NCBI GenBank assembly: GCA_019843655.1
Contig: JACDQD010000102.1
Coordinates: 1,683,501-1,747,500, forward strand
DNA: 64,000 nt
DNA from: Lethocerus indicus
Taxonomy: Eukaryota; Arthropoda; Insecta; Hemiptera; Belostomatidae
Direction of reading: 5' to 3'
Below the pieces are notes generated by a model, which saw only the letters and a list, made by a program, of their open reading frames with translations, ran no database searches and was not told the DNA's origin. Made by a program: the position numbers and the translations under genes. Shown here one piece after another: positions 1-12,480 of this stretch (positions are counted from its first letter, which is position 1; every line of letters begins with the position of its first letter).

Positions 1-16
1 GGGGTGTTATAGAAAT

Positions 17-55
17 AAACTGAAGTATGTATGAAAACTGAAGTATGCATACTTC
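17..55. repeat. 13-bp direct repeat overlapping a 16-bp palindrome
   Basis: AAACTGAAGTATG occurs at 17-29 and 35-47. The second copy runs into GAAGTATGCATACTTC (40-55), a perfect palindrome. Confidence 0.7.
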
Positions 56-270
56 GTTTTAAATGTTTGACAACATACCTTAACTCGTTTACTTATATTT
101 CATTGTCGTAGGTGGCAATGGTCTGAGAGCGACACCTGTGCTGAATTATGACCCACCAATTGAAGAATACAATTCCACCTTTGCTTCTGACAATAGTGAA
201 GACCTGCGGGGGGCTGTGAGGGCATTCCTCTGTACACATACCTGCCCGGCATGTTATCCACCCCCCGAGT

Positions 271-329
271 ACCCACCCCACGGGGAAGGGTGAACTACCT
301 CCCGTTATTCCTGTTGTACGAGGGTGGGT
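271..329. repeat. GC-rich inverted repeat
   Basis: ACCCACCC (271-278) pairs with GGGTGGGT (322-329) across a GC-rich islet at about 240-380. Confidence 0.45.
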
Positions 330-501
330 TGTAACGCCCGAAGGCACAGACGGTGTCCAACCCGCGGGAACAATGCTCGCCGGCCTGTTAAACTTTTTGT
401 TGTATTTTTTGCGGTCGTTCCCCGTCAACAAAATTATATTACATCATATTTTGAATAGGTGCTATTTGGTAAACTTCTAACAAGCACTCGGAATTATTCC
501 G

Positions 502-507
<6 letters not shown>

Positions 508-548
<41 letters not shown>
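508..548. repeat. (TA)n microsatellite
   Basis: About 20 uninterrupted TA units. Confidence 0.95.
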
Positions 549-552
<4 letters not shown>

Positions 553-2204
553 AATAGATTGGTTTCCCGCACCATTCGTCCGCGAATTAATTAAACATTA
601 CCTCACAATATCCGAGAAAATAGTTATTGGGGAAAATTGGGAAAGCATCCTTTTGGAAGTCACAGGGCCTTCCTCACCACTTTTTCCTCCCAAAATATTT
701 GAGGTTTGACACGACATTCTCAAGTTTATTTTTGCGTTTATAATATCGATCTCGCTTATTGGGCAAATATGGCATTTATAAAACAATAATTAGTCATCGA
801 AAATTAATTTTCAACACCGTATTCCCGAGTTCGATGCGTCATTGGGAACCATAATGCGCTATAAATTAGAAGATCAATATTTAAATACGGGGCGGCAGAT
901 GCTGTGGATCCAGGGGTTGCAAATGAGCAAAGCACTTTGTAACAATTATAACGGTAATAAGCAAATTTCAGCCGGGGTGTGACGCCCTCGTAAAGTACTG
1001 GTCTTGGGTCGTACTCCCCATCACCTAGCATGAAGTTAATATTTCAGGAATCTGTTGAGGGCGGCAGGCCCGGCTCCTACGACCCCGCCATCCCACTCCC
1101 TCACACCCTCCCTCTCACCCTCAACATTGCACACAACGCAACTGTCGCCCCGAATTTTACGGCCCATAAAAACTTGGCCCTCCCCGCCAAGGGAGTACTC
1201 ACTCAATAATGCATTGCCCCCGCCGACTTGCGAACGCCGACAGGCGTAAAACTACGCTGACCCGTCGTTTGTATACTCTTGGCCGTCCGACTTTATCGAC
1301 AGTGCCGGACCATGAGATCATTGGCTGCGAGAGACAGAGAAATAGGGAGATTATTCTATACGTACGTTTGAAAATCGACACCATGAAAGTACAATGAAGG
1401 TAATATTTAAGACCGGCGGAATTCCAGAAAATGGGGCCTCGTAGTCGGCGTTAATCCACGTACTGTAGGAAACAATGAAATTGGACCGCAAGAAGCCATT
1501 AAACAAACAGGAAAGGAATGGGCCCTAGTATGGTTTCATTTTCTTGATGTCGGAAAAAACCGGTCTAGTTTTAGAACTAGCGAGATGCGATATTGTATCA
1601 ACACGATTCACAACATGATGTGAAAAACATGGACAAATTAACAACCGTACCGAAGTCAGAATACGGTGAGCGCGGTTTAACGATGCGGATTCTCTTGGAA
1701 TGTGATCAGAATAATAATGAGCTTAAAGCCACTTCGTGAACTGATCTTACAAAAATATAAAAATTGATATAAAAATTTCATCTATTGCGTAGGAGTTCTA
1801 AATGAATCCATCACCAAACGGAATTCCAAATATCAATTACGAATTTTTACTCACATAACTCCAGATCACTCTAAATTAAATGTTATCCCGATTTTCACGG
1901 CGCCTACCAATTACTACTCTATTGGATTGTTATGAATATTTTATTATTGCCGCTAATTGCTATTTGATTGCGATTCTAATTAAAAACGAATAAATAACGC
2001 GGAATATAAATTATATAATGGAAAACAGTTTAGAATTCACCAACCGCCGTCTCCTCTATTGTTCCTTAAGAGTTTATGAAAGTTGGATACTTAGGGTCGG
2101 GGAGACTTGGCCTTGTCCTCCCAATAGTCGAAAAGTGTGGGCCGAGTAAAGTGTCGAAGAGACACTATTTGGCCCAGTGCCCTTTCACTTGGAACCCTTT
2201 TCCA
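549..2204. other. gene-free stretch
   Basis: AT-rich apart from a C-rich patch at 1055-1250. All open frames are short and compositionally biased. I see no gene. Confidence 0.6.
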
Positions 2205-2452
2205 TTTCAGAGCTCGCCGAGTGCAATCACTCTGTTTGTTGGCCAACGGCTTATCTCTCTCCTCCTTTCCTGCCGCCCGCCCTTTATCCTCCTATTCCCC
2301 GCCACTCCCTTTCTCCCATTCTCCCTTTCGGTTCTTCGCAATTAATGAAAACATAAAAAGGGCCCTCTCCTCTTTTCAGAGAGCCCTCGCCTCTCCTCCA
2401 CTCTAACTCACCCTATTAACGACGTTATTGAATTTCAGCCATGGTCTCTTCC

Positions 2453-2495
<43 letters not shown>

Positions 2496-2530
2496 GCCCC
2501 TCCCTAACTCTCCTCCCGCTTCCCCTTAAC
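2205..2530. repeat. polypyrimidine tract with (CT)n core
   Basis: About 300 bases strongly biased to C/T on the plus strand (GA-rich on the minus), with a pure CT run at 2456-2491. It contains a hairpin between GGGCCCTCTC (2360s) and GAGAGCCC (about 2379-2386). It could bind GAGA-type factors; no transcript is evident. Confidence 0.85.
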
Positions 2531-5500
2531 AGTATTAAACCCTCGGGACGAAGTAAATTCTGTTAAAGAACCGACAAAACTTAAACGGCTACGTGGCAAG
2601 ACAACGCACGCGGTCCCCGGGCGATACAGTTCCCCTCGGAGACGTACTTATTCAGCACTCCTTCCAGACCTGTCTACTTTAAAGTATAGGTCTACTATAT
2701 ACCCCAAATTTTATAACACAGCAAATTATTCAAATTTAGCTTTAATGCATAAGTACAAACACATAGACGTATAGACAATGATTATGTTTTGGTTACAAAT
2801 AACGGCTATACTTAAATAAATTATGCAAATGTCTGTACTCTGAAAATTTAATATCCATTTCGTCCGATACTCGTTTAGTAATGCCATTATTTTAAAATGA
2901 ATTACTTTACATGGACAATAATGTTATGAAGATATTAATCGAGTAATGAGCGTTTTTCAATAAGTGTGCGTTTTTTAATATTTTTAACCAACAAATTTTC
3001 AACACACAATCTGATTATAAGTTATTTTGGCACCCCACGCACAAAGCTGATGTCAATTGAAAGACATAAGGACAAATGGTATTCCCGAATTGCGAAAAAT
3101 GAATTCAAGTAATTATGTGAACAAGGTTTGGAGAGTGGACCTCCATCATCCTGCAGCATGAAGGGTTTTCAGACTTATTAAGTAGCTTTACGGATTAATT
3201 GCCGATCTGAAGCTTTGTAATTTCACAAAGCGATGGGCCGCCACTATATATAATGGAGAGGACGGAAAGTGAAAACCGTCCCTCTCTGTTTCTCTATTTC
3301 TCCCCCAGTTTCTGTGTGTGAACTGTCCCGTTTCGCAATTACCGCTCCCTCTCCTAATGCTTTTATTGTTGTCCCGGCTTTGACGCCGGGTCGTAAAAAG
3401 TTCATTAAATTGAATTGCCATTACCGAATGAGAGTTTTCAATCGACGAGTTGAGGGAGGAGTCGAGTTGCAGATGGATCGACCCCAAGTTGCTCGAGTGT
3501 TATCAGATTATTCCTCAATACCAACACTAGTAGCACTAGATGTACTAGAGAAATAGGAAAGTTTAATTGCTATAATTTGATACCTATATTTTAATTACCT
3601 TAGTTTTTAAATTCAAGTAGTATAAAAAGTAATTAATAATGAATGTGTTAATTTTCCAAAATGTTATGACTCATTGTTAGTTTAGGAGGACGGCATTACA
3701 GACGTTCGATAATGTTTTAATCTCCTACAGAGCTCCCAATCAATACCGCGAACATTCAAGGTTGTTGTTTAAATGGCATATAAAGTATCCAATCCACAAT
3801 GAACTTTGTTTAACAATAATACGAATGATGATGGCCTGTATATAAGTTTCGGCTCATTCAAAAACACCGTTACTAAAGTCCAGTTCTACTCATTGGGAGG
3901 GCCCGTGATCGAAAATTGATGGCTGGTAAAAATTGAGTCACATTTCCATTAGTCAACGATCCTCCATGAGTCGTGACTCATTACCGGCCATAGCCCATTA
4001 TCACGACCGATTAGTGGGAGCGATTCCCCTAATTAAACCTGTTAATATTCGCAGTCCTACCAGTTCAGCGAACTGTAGCAGGACATGTATGTAACAGGAT
4101 AACTGTCATAATAGTGACAGGTAGTTCGTCAACTCTTCAATGGGAGCCTGGGGGATTTGGAATATTGTTAGTGTTAAGATCTCCTATATCCACTCCGCCA
4201 TGGTCAGTAACAGTACAATGAAAACAGGATGATCCTCTCTAATCAGCCCGTATAATGCTACTAATGATGGCGAGATAACGATATTATTCTAGCATTGAAT
4301 TTGAATTGCAAGGAAAATAATCCGGCGGGGAACAAATTTGTAAACGAATTTCGATTATATGAAGCATTCGTTTAATTGAACACGCATGAAATTTGTTCAA
4401 CCGTATTGCACATAAATAATGAAAATTCCCGTAATTTTAGATAGAATTATTAACGCTAATGTGAGCCAAATAGCGGAATAATGGAAAGAAGACAGTTTCT
4501 ATATTCAAACAGTTCGGTATACAAGGTTTAATTTAAAGGTAATTCAGAATTCAAGGGGAAATTAAATTGTTTCAAATTAAGCGGAACAGATGTGTTCGAA
4601 TTGTCATAACCTGAGAATTCCTGATCACATGAAACTGCAAAATGAATCGTATGAAACCAAACTGCAGTCCAGTAGAAACTCATTAATCCAGTAACAGAAA
4701 CCGATAAATGAAAATGAACATTTAATAATCATGACAACGTTAACGTATGACTATAAACGGAGCTGTACGAAGTGACTTGTATTTAATTCATAACTCCTTC
4801 AATTGTGAAGAATGGATGTTTTGTCCGATAAACTGCAAACCGTGCAGTGTCACTTCCCGGAAGTGAATTGGTGGCGTCGCGACCGAGGATTGATAACATT
4901 CCGACAAATATTGTAAGTTTTTTTATTATTTTTAGGCCATCCTCTCTTCTGGCTGTAATTTTGTTAAACAGGAAAACGAATAATAACAATCAGTGAAACT
5001 TCTGGGTTTTAAATTGCAAGTGCTCAAACACTGAACCCACTAATCCATGACGGAATTGTCATTGGTAATTTTATTTCTTATAAAGGGCGAGCATTTTGCA
5101 GGTACGCATACATTTTGATACTGTTGCTGGCTGAGATGTGCATTAGCTTACATCTTTTAATCTTCTCAAAAATATTTTTTATTTGGTCAGTGATACACCT
5201 CTATCTCAAACTCCAACTATTTTCGAAATTATTAATTTTTAAATTCATAAATTATCGCTTATTATCAGAATGTTTTAGTCTTTTTAAACTGGTGCCGGCT
5301 TTCAAAATAAAAAACAAATCCTCCCTACGTACAAATATACTAATCCCATTCCTGGCTCAGATAGGTGTCGATCAGCAGGATGTGGACCTCGGACGACGAA
5401 GGACATCAAGCCGACCTTAATTATAATACAATTAGCCCCGTTCCTTTCTGTTTTTGTTTTGTCCCGAACTGGTTTCAATTTGAATTCAACGCCGAGCGAA

Positions 5501-7470
5501 TTAACTCGGGTCAGAGGTTGGCGTTCTTTATTAGCTAGTAACATTGACCCTGTGTGTTTGTTTTGTAACGATCAGTAATGGTGCGCCGTTATAGGAAGGA
5601 CGCGACCTCAGAATATTCGGTGAGTCATATACTCTGAAATTGAACAAAATTATACATTTTGAGAATTTATAAGCATTACTATAATAACAAGTAACGGGCC
5701 CAGATTGATAGCAAATCTGTAAATGATGTAACTATTTCTCGAACTCATATTATCGCTTAGAAATTTAGATAACAACATATTTACGAAGAAACTTATCCTG
5801 GCTTACGATATAAATTTTAAATTACTCTCGTTACGTCAATCCCTGTCTTCTTATAGCGTAAGAAATATGAGAAAATACTCATTTTAATCCTCAATAAAAT
5901 AGTCGGTCTGATCTGAATGTCTACTGTAAAGACGGAATTGGAACTTCACGTAGGAAACCCAGAAGTCAAGTTTCAGCTGCTCGCTATTTTCAATACCTTT
6001 CTTTTCAGTAGACAACGTTTATAATGAGACAATGGGGAACACTTTAACATCAAAATCATCAAATGTGCTATAACATTTATAGACACTACGTATAATATTT
6101 GAAAGTCCGATACCTTTGCAGAAATTCTCGTCAGTGAAAAAGGAAATGTTTGAAAGCTTACGCTTGTCAATGATTTTATTTGCCGGAGATAAGATCCGAC
6201 CGCGCTTTCTGTTTTAAAGTTGGGAATCTCTATACATTTTAAGGGCTGTTGAGCGGAACTGGATTTCAACGGTGAAACGATCAAAAGAACCCGGGAATCG
6301 GCGTTGTTTAAACACACAAACGAAGGACGATAGCAAGGGAGAAGGCCGAACTCCTCCCTTTGGCCGTCCCAGAAACGAGGAAAAGTCCCTGAAACCTCTT
6401 TTATTTTTTATTCGATGGAGAAAGAGTGGAACTCTGAAAGACGCCCTCCTCCTTTCTGTTATTGAGGACTGAAAAGTGTTCTGTCCCTTTTGCGACGTTC
6501 AAAATGGTTTAATATTCTTCCGGGGGGATTTCTAAGGAGGAGTGTCTCTCCACAGCTGGAGTCGGACATTTTTTGAGAAAATAAGTAGTAGAAATTAACC
6601 AAGCGCATTAACACTGTTGGACACATATCTGGACACACCCTAGTTATATTTCTGAGAAAACAATGCAAAACGAATATTGCTATGGACAAATCAGGTCTAT
6701 AACACCAATATATTTTATATAATTAACATCAATTAAACCTAGTCCTATTTATAGGATATTGAGCTTTGTCTGGTTTTATTTAAATCCTAAATTAGAAACA
6801 AAAGTTAGTTCGTATTATGACGTAACATTGGATGGATCCTCTGTGATATCGTTGCTGCCTCCACCTTCATCGCCAACAGGGAAGAGAATGCCGTTAGATT
6901 TAGTCGTATTAATGTACACTCTCTTGTAAAATTCTGGGTATTCATTTATATTAAATTAATCCTTCCGTTTCTTAAATTTATTACTTCAATATCATAGGTA
7001 TTGCGTGTTACACTGTTTACAGCGATATTCTCCGCTTCGTGTAAGATGTAATTGCCTTGAACATATCGAATAGCTGTGGCGTAAAATTGTTGCTTCCGAA
7101 TATTTGTGTGTACACATCGGATATCCACTATTTAACTACAGTATCTCTCCCCGGAGTTATCAGGAAACGATTATGTCAACTTTTGAACAGCTGCCTGTCT
7201 GTCTTCTTTTTTTTAACGCGCAACTGTTAGCTTTTCCAGAAAGGCAGTGAAATCAATCCACGGTTGTGTTGAGTCCCGCTAAATTGAAATAAGCTAAATC
7301 TACAGAAATTGATAATAGAAGTAGGTGTAAAGCGGCTGGTATTGATTACGTTTACTTCTCAAAACAGGAGGGAACTCCTCAACAATAAAATACTCCAATA
7401 ATGAGAAAGTTCCTGACAAAGGTCCGTCAAAGAAGGCCGTAGATTATTTTGTATCCTTCTATCCTCTTTA
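2531..7470. other. gene-free stretch
   Basis: AT-rich. Holds the nested stem-loop at 4330-4398, an AP-1-like palindrome ATGAGTC-gt-GACTCAT at 3966-3981 within a CpG-bearing islet (3890-4140), and a questionable mini-exon at 5578-5619. No convincing gene. Confidence 0.6.
4330..4398. repeat. nested stem-loop (10-bp outer and 8-bp inner arms)
   Basis: GAACAAATTT (4330-4339) pairs with AAATTTGTTC (4389-4398), and AAACGAAT (4342-4349) with ATTCGTTT (4366-4373). The arms are separated by 2 nt on the left and 15 nt on the right. This is more pairing than expected by chance at one spot. No known small RNA sequence is recognised. Confidence 0.6.
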
Positions 7471-7531
7471 TGTCCTCTCGCTGGTTAGGTCTTTTGCTGG
7501 ACCAGTTTCCGCTGATCGCCACCTTCAGTAG
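7471..7531 (+). mobile_element. MITE-like element, degenerate left-half fragment
   Basis: About 60 bp align to 16856-16916 of the fuller copy with scattered substitutions: TCCTCTCGCTGGTT-GGTCTTTTGCT, then a GACC-GTTTC-like core and CACCTTCAGT. No right arm follows and the outer terminus is lost. Confidence 0.6.
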
Positions 7532-10500
7532 CAAGTGCTATATCATATAAATAAACTTATATTTATATCATTCTATAACATTTTTATTGGTTAATATTGT
7601 TTTTCACTCACAGAAATCAATTTCCAACTTGTTATTAAAATAGCGATTTTAATATAATCGTTTATATTTTTTATCCATGTTCACATTTCTGTTCACTATG
7701 TCGTCCTTCGGCGTAAATGGTTCACACGGTATTTCACATTCTTTAAATGTATATCACCAGGATTTCTACGAATTAAGTATCTCACGAAGTCGATTTCAGG
7801 AAGTACAAGTGAGGTGATTTCATTCTGTAAATACGCCGAGAAAAGAACGCAGTAAAACACAGGCGGGGGTTTCTGCTTTGCGGGATTGCCTAATGTGTCC
7901 CCCGTCATTTTTTTGTTTCACCGGTCGGTGCATCAAAGAATCTCTCTCCGGATGTTTATTAATCAGTCAATTGTCAAAATTGACCAAGTGAATTGTAGTC
8001 ACACGGACTGCGATTTTCGTGCCTCTGAGGACAGTTCAATCAAATGTTCGACCGTAATTAAAGTGCGGAGTACAAGTGTTAAATGTGTGGTAAAAATGTT
8101 AGGTTCCTGTATTTAATTTTATGGTCTTTTAAAGTTTCGGTTTTAAACCTGTGTATATACAGGCTTCTCGACATCATCAGTAATATTCCGTAAAACAATA
8201 TAGTTTGTTATGAGTTGTGGATAAAGTGTTCTGCCCGGTAAGACGAAACCGGTCTATCTTTTTGGTGATTAAGGATTAAAGCGGATTTAAAAACTTGTGG
8301 ACAAATATGTCTTATAAAAATAGTTTTGTGACTAGGGAAACGCGTTGTAATGTGACATGACTGGCTGTTTCATGTGTTGCTCTGCGGGTGATTCAGAATT
8401 TCATCTCGTGACCTTTTCTGGTTTATCGACTTCCTAGTGGTTCCGACAGTTATTCGATAGTTAACGTTGAACAAGAGTCGAACAGAAGTAAAACAAAAAT
8501 ACCAGAATACGAGGTACTCTAAATGCGGGGCAAACTGCGGGTCGGCAATGGCCTGGGTTTGTGTTTCTTCCGCCGGCTTTTCTTATCTACCGTCAACGAG
8601 CCGGCTCTTATCTGGGCGCGCTTAGCTCTCCAACACGCGGTCACACTTACGACATAAATCTCCCCGGCTGTCGCGTTCTTTTCAGATTAGGAAGCCGCTT
8701 AATGTCCAATTGATAGCTCGCACTATCAATAAAATCATGGCCTTCCTTATAATACCCCTTCGCGGGCGGCATATTTCGTCGTTCTTGGTCTTTCTTGTCC
8801 CTAGCTAATCATTGACATTAACTACGCCTATGTGTAAAAATTATGCGTATCCAGTTGATTAATTGCAGCAATTTCTCCATAAATGCCTACTTTGTTAGAA
8901 TTCCTGTTTTCGTTATGTTTTATGAAAAATAAAACAATCACGTATTTAGAGCTTGATGATAGAACAGATAATGGGTGGGGAAGCAAATTTCCGATCTTTA
9001 TCGTTTCAAAAATGTCCTTTAAAAAAACTGTCTTTTTTTCTTTCGCCCAAACAGTCCTACTATGTAAGTTTCCAAGTTTTTAAAATAATGTGTTTAACTA
9101 ACAGAAGTACGACCCACAGCAGGTATTCCGATAATCCGAATGAGACCGCCTAACGGACGGTTCCTTCCTAAATCGTGAATGTTTAGAAGAGTATAACTCT
9201 CGTGAGATTTTTCAAGTTTAAATGTAAACTTAAAAATAGCGCGGGCGTCATTATGCATTCATGCGCACCCATATTGGCTGCACGTCACCGTGTGTATTGA
9301 ATGACGATACACCTCAACACTTTTTCACTTAATGAGTTGCAGAAATAAGCGAGTCGCAATTCAAAGAGTATAGTAGAGAAGATGAAATTAGAGGAATATA
9401 TTTTTACTATAAACATGGGTATTTACAATTTTTAGAAAATCTTCTGGTAAAGGATATTAAATTGTAATTTCTGGAAATAGGTATTGCTACGTTGATAATA
9501 ATTTAGAATACATTTTACAACCATATTATAATAAATTACATAAGAATGCAGTAAAAATGATGACGTGCGAAAAGTTTATATCTCTAATGAAAATGTATTG
9601 TAGTGTTATGCCATTGCTCTAGAATTTATTTCTTGTTCGAGTCATTATACTCTTTCTTGAATAGGAATCATTGAGCGAAATGAGGCATTTATTTGTATTA
9701 TGAAACAGCTGGAAATCTTGCAATAATATCGACATTCATAAATTGTTTAATACCTTTACTTTGAAAATTCATATTAATTAGTGGCGACATATTTTTAAAT
9801 AACTAAATTGATATGCATGATTTGTGTGGTTTCGATGCAGTTATGAAGGAATTTTATATGCGTTCATATATAATGGACATTCGATGGTTTACCGAAAACG
9901 ACAGTCAAACCAAATGATCCAGGCGAAGTGTAAGTTTAGGCGGGTGTCGGACGCTCCCGGGATTTATTGGTTGGGGGCCAATCTGGACGGGTCAACCCAA
10001 TGTCCCAGAACGGCATTATTTATGCCTCCGATAGATGGTACGCTGTACACCCCCCGGAGGCTAATATGAGACATGTTCACCGAGAGGAGTACCCACCATT
10101 GCGGGTCAACGCTCCTCCCGCCTCATGAGCATTCACACAGCGCCACTTCCTACTTCCTGTCCTTGCTCGCCCACTATCGCCCCACTCGTTTTCTGTCTCG
10201 ATTTTTGTTATTCCTCAAGCGCTGCTACTCCACATTTCGGGCCCGGACACCACTGAATACTCAGTCACGTCGTCGTAGGGTTACAGAAAGGAGGAGTAAC
10301 ACAGTACACCTAAACGAAAAACCTAATCGCAGATCCTAATTAATACCGTCTCTTCAGTGGAGTTGAGGTCCACTTATAATCAATTTAAAGCCAACCGTCG
10401 TGAATCGATCCCGGTACATTCTGATATTAGTATAACCAATCTTTACACCGTTGCTCCAATACCATTGTCGAATACCATCTTCTTCAGTTCTTCCTTCCTG

Positions 10501-12039
10501 AATTCTCCAACCAATTTCTCAGAGTTGATCAACCGATCGCAGCAGAGAACTGGCTAGTAGAGCAAACTCCAGTTACAACTAACAGTGCTATGTTTTACTA
10601 ACAGAAGAATAGCAAAACAAGAGGTAGCTGTGAAAGGAACTAAAACAACCGGTGGACTAAAATAAAAGTCTGTTACAGGAAACTTGTTTTTCTTTCGGTA
10701 GACAACTTCGCTTTACCTACACCGGCAAGATTTTTTCTGTTTAAAATAAAGTCAATTTGTAACAACTACGTTGTACTAAACAACATTGTATAATATATAT
10801 TAGCTAAATCATTGATATAGTAGTTAATGAGATAATTCTGACAGTCTACTAGATGATTATCCCTCTTCTTTTGCTTATTCTATTTGACCGTTCTCAACAT
10901 CGACATCATTTGAAATGAGGATAATGTATATTAGATCAAAACAAGTACGAAAAGTAATGTAACGCACTGTAGTAATTAAAGATCCAGGTATCCTATATTG
11001 AATCTATTATTCAACCGGTGACATAACAAAAAAAATATATTTAATGACTATAAATTAACCGAGAAATATTATCCAATTTACGAAATATTTAATCGCGTCA
11101 ATAATTCAAATACTGATGAAACTGGAAATAACTGGGGACCGGATGCTGAACCTTTTACTCTTATTGGCAGAGGCACTTGGATGATCGAATGATGGTCGGA
11201 TGGAGGGGGAGGGGCGAGAAAACTGCTGCCCCATGACGGGTAAGTGATGAAAAGCAAAATGCCCTTCCTCGAAACGAGAGATCCCATCAGGGATGGAGGA
11301 ATCGAAATTAAACTAACTCGGGGACTCATAAACCAAGATTAGTCCTGAGAGGCTGCTACGAGTGATGGGGCGCCGTCACCGGAGGGGGCCAATTCCACTT
11401 TATTTAGAAGAAAACCATATTTTCATCGGAAATACGCAAATATTTCTCCGCCCGAAGGGGAATAAATTCCGCTGAAATAGTAGCAGTGATTAAGGACATT
11501 ACGGTCAGAACAGTAAATTTTTTCAAACCGATAAAGCCAGGTGAACGGGGATCAACCACGCCCCACACGTGGGAGGCATCCACCCTTCATTTGTGATTGA
11601 TTGGATTTTCTGAATATGTCCATATATGGCCATTAATTATTTTATAATTTATTATTATCGAAATATTATTCATCCCCTGTTAAAAAATTAAATGACACAG
11701 ATATTTCTTTTACAAATAATGGTAATATCATACCATTTCAATATATTGTTTACCAGTGATAACTTTTGCACAAGTATTCACTATGTTATATATTGTCTCA
11801 ATCAAATAGTGTGTGCGGAAAAATTATCTTCGAAAATTATCTACGAAATAATCTTTTGAATCAACCCTTAAAAAAGAAATCGTCGCATAGTGACTTCAAA
11901 ACTTTTATTGTCTACGTATGATAAAGTGTTCCTGTCCACTCTTCGACACTATAATAAATTTAAGAAAAACGAATTGCTTATTTTCTTCAGTTGGTGGTTG
12001 CTTGCGACATTAGGCACTGAACAGCGTGCAATCGTGTAA
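7532..12039. other. gene-free stretch
   Basis: AT-rich with islets at 8520-8660 (GATA module) and 9950-10340. The second islet has ATTGG-ttggggg-CCAAT and many CpG. CCCAC-ac-GTGGG with an embedded E-box CACGTG is at about 11563-11574. Nothing coding is recognised. Confidence 0.6.
8573..8613. promoter_or_regulatory. duplicated GATA-factor module
   Basis: CCGGCTTTTCTTATCT (8573-8588) is followed by CCGGCTCTTATCT (8601-8613): two CTTATCT (AGATAAG) GATA sites, each preceded by CCGGCT, with 5'-flanking GCCGGCT/AGCCGGC also forming an inverted pair. It sits in a GC-richer islet at about 8520-8660. Confidence 0.3.
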
Positions 12040-12480
12040 AAGTTCCACTGTCGACCGTCGAGGGGGGCGGCCCCCCCGTTTTCATTAAGAGTCGTAAACT
12101 GAGCGAACAAGTCGTAACTCCGGGAGTTAATTCGAAACGGAGGACGGGCGGAAGGAGACTGAAAGTCGTGGGGAGGGAGCTGGGGGGAGGAAAAAAAGGC
12201 CAGTTTTATCTCAGATAAAGTTTGACGACAAAAACTTACCTGTTTCGGTGATTAGTCGAGTTTTCGAGAGGTGTTCCCCCCCCCGCCACCAACAGTCCGG
12301 GACGCTAGCGTCGTCAACTTTGACTTCGGGCCCAAAGTAAATGCAGCGGCGAAAAGAGACAGTTTTAACCCCCGCGGCCCGATCTCACCCGACAGTTATT
12401 TCTGGGGCCGAAAAGTTTACCTTTTAAATTATTTGCTTCCCAAAGTAGAGCTCAGTCCGAATTGAAAGTTATTAATGTTA
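12040..12480. other. GC-rich islet with G6/C7 hairpin, polypurine and polycytosine runs
   Basis: GGGGGG-cgg-CCCCCCC (12062-12077) is followed by a G/A-rich run to about 12200 and a C9 run (12276-12284). On the minus strand CAG|GTAAGT (12243-12235) is a perfect splice-donor match, so a non-coding minus-strand exon is conceivable. No coding potential is evident. Confidence 0.35.
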
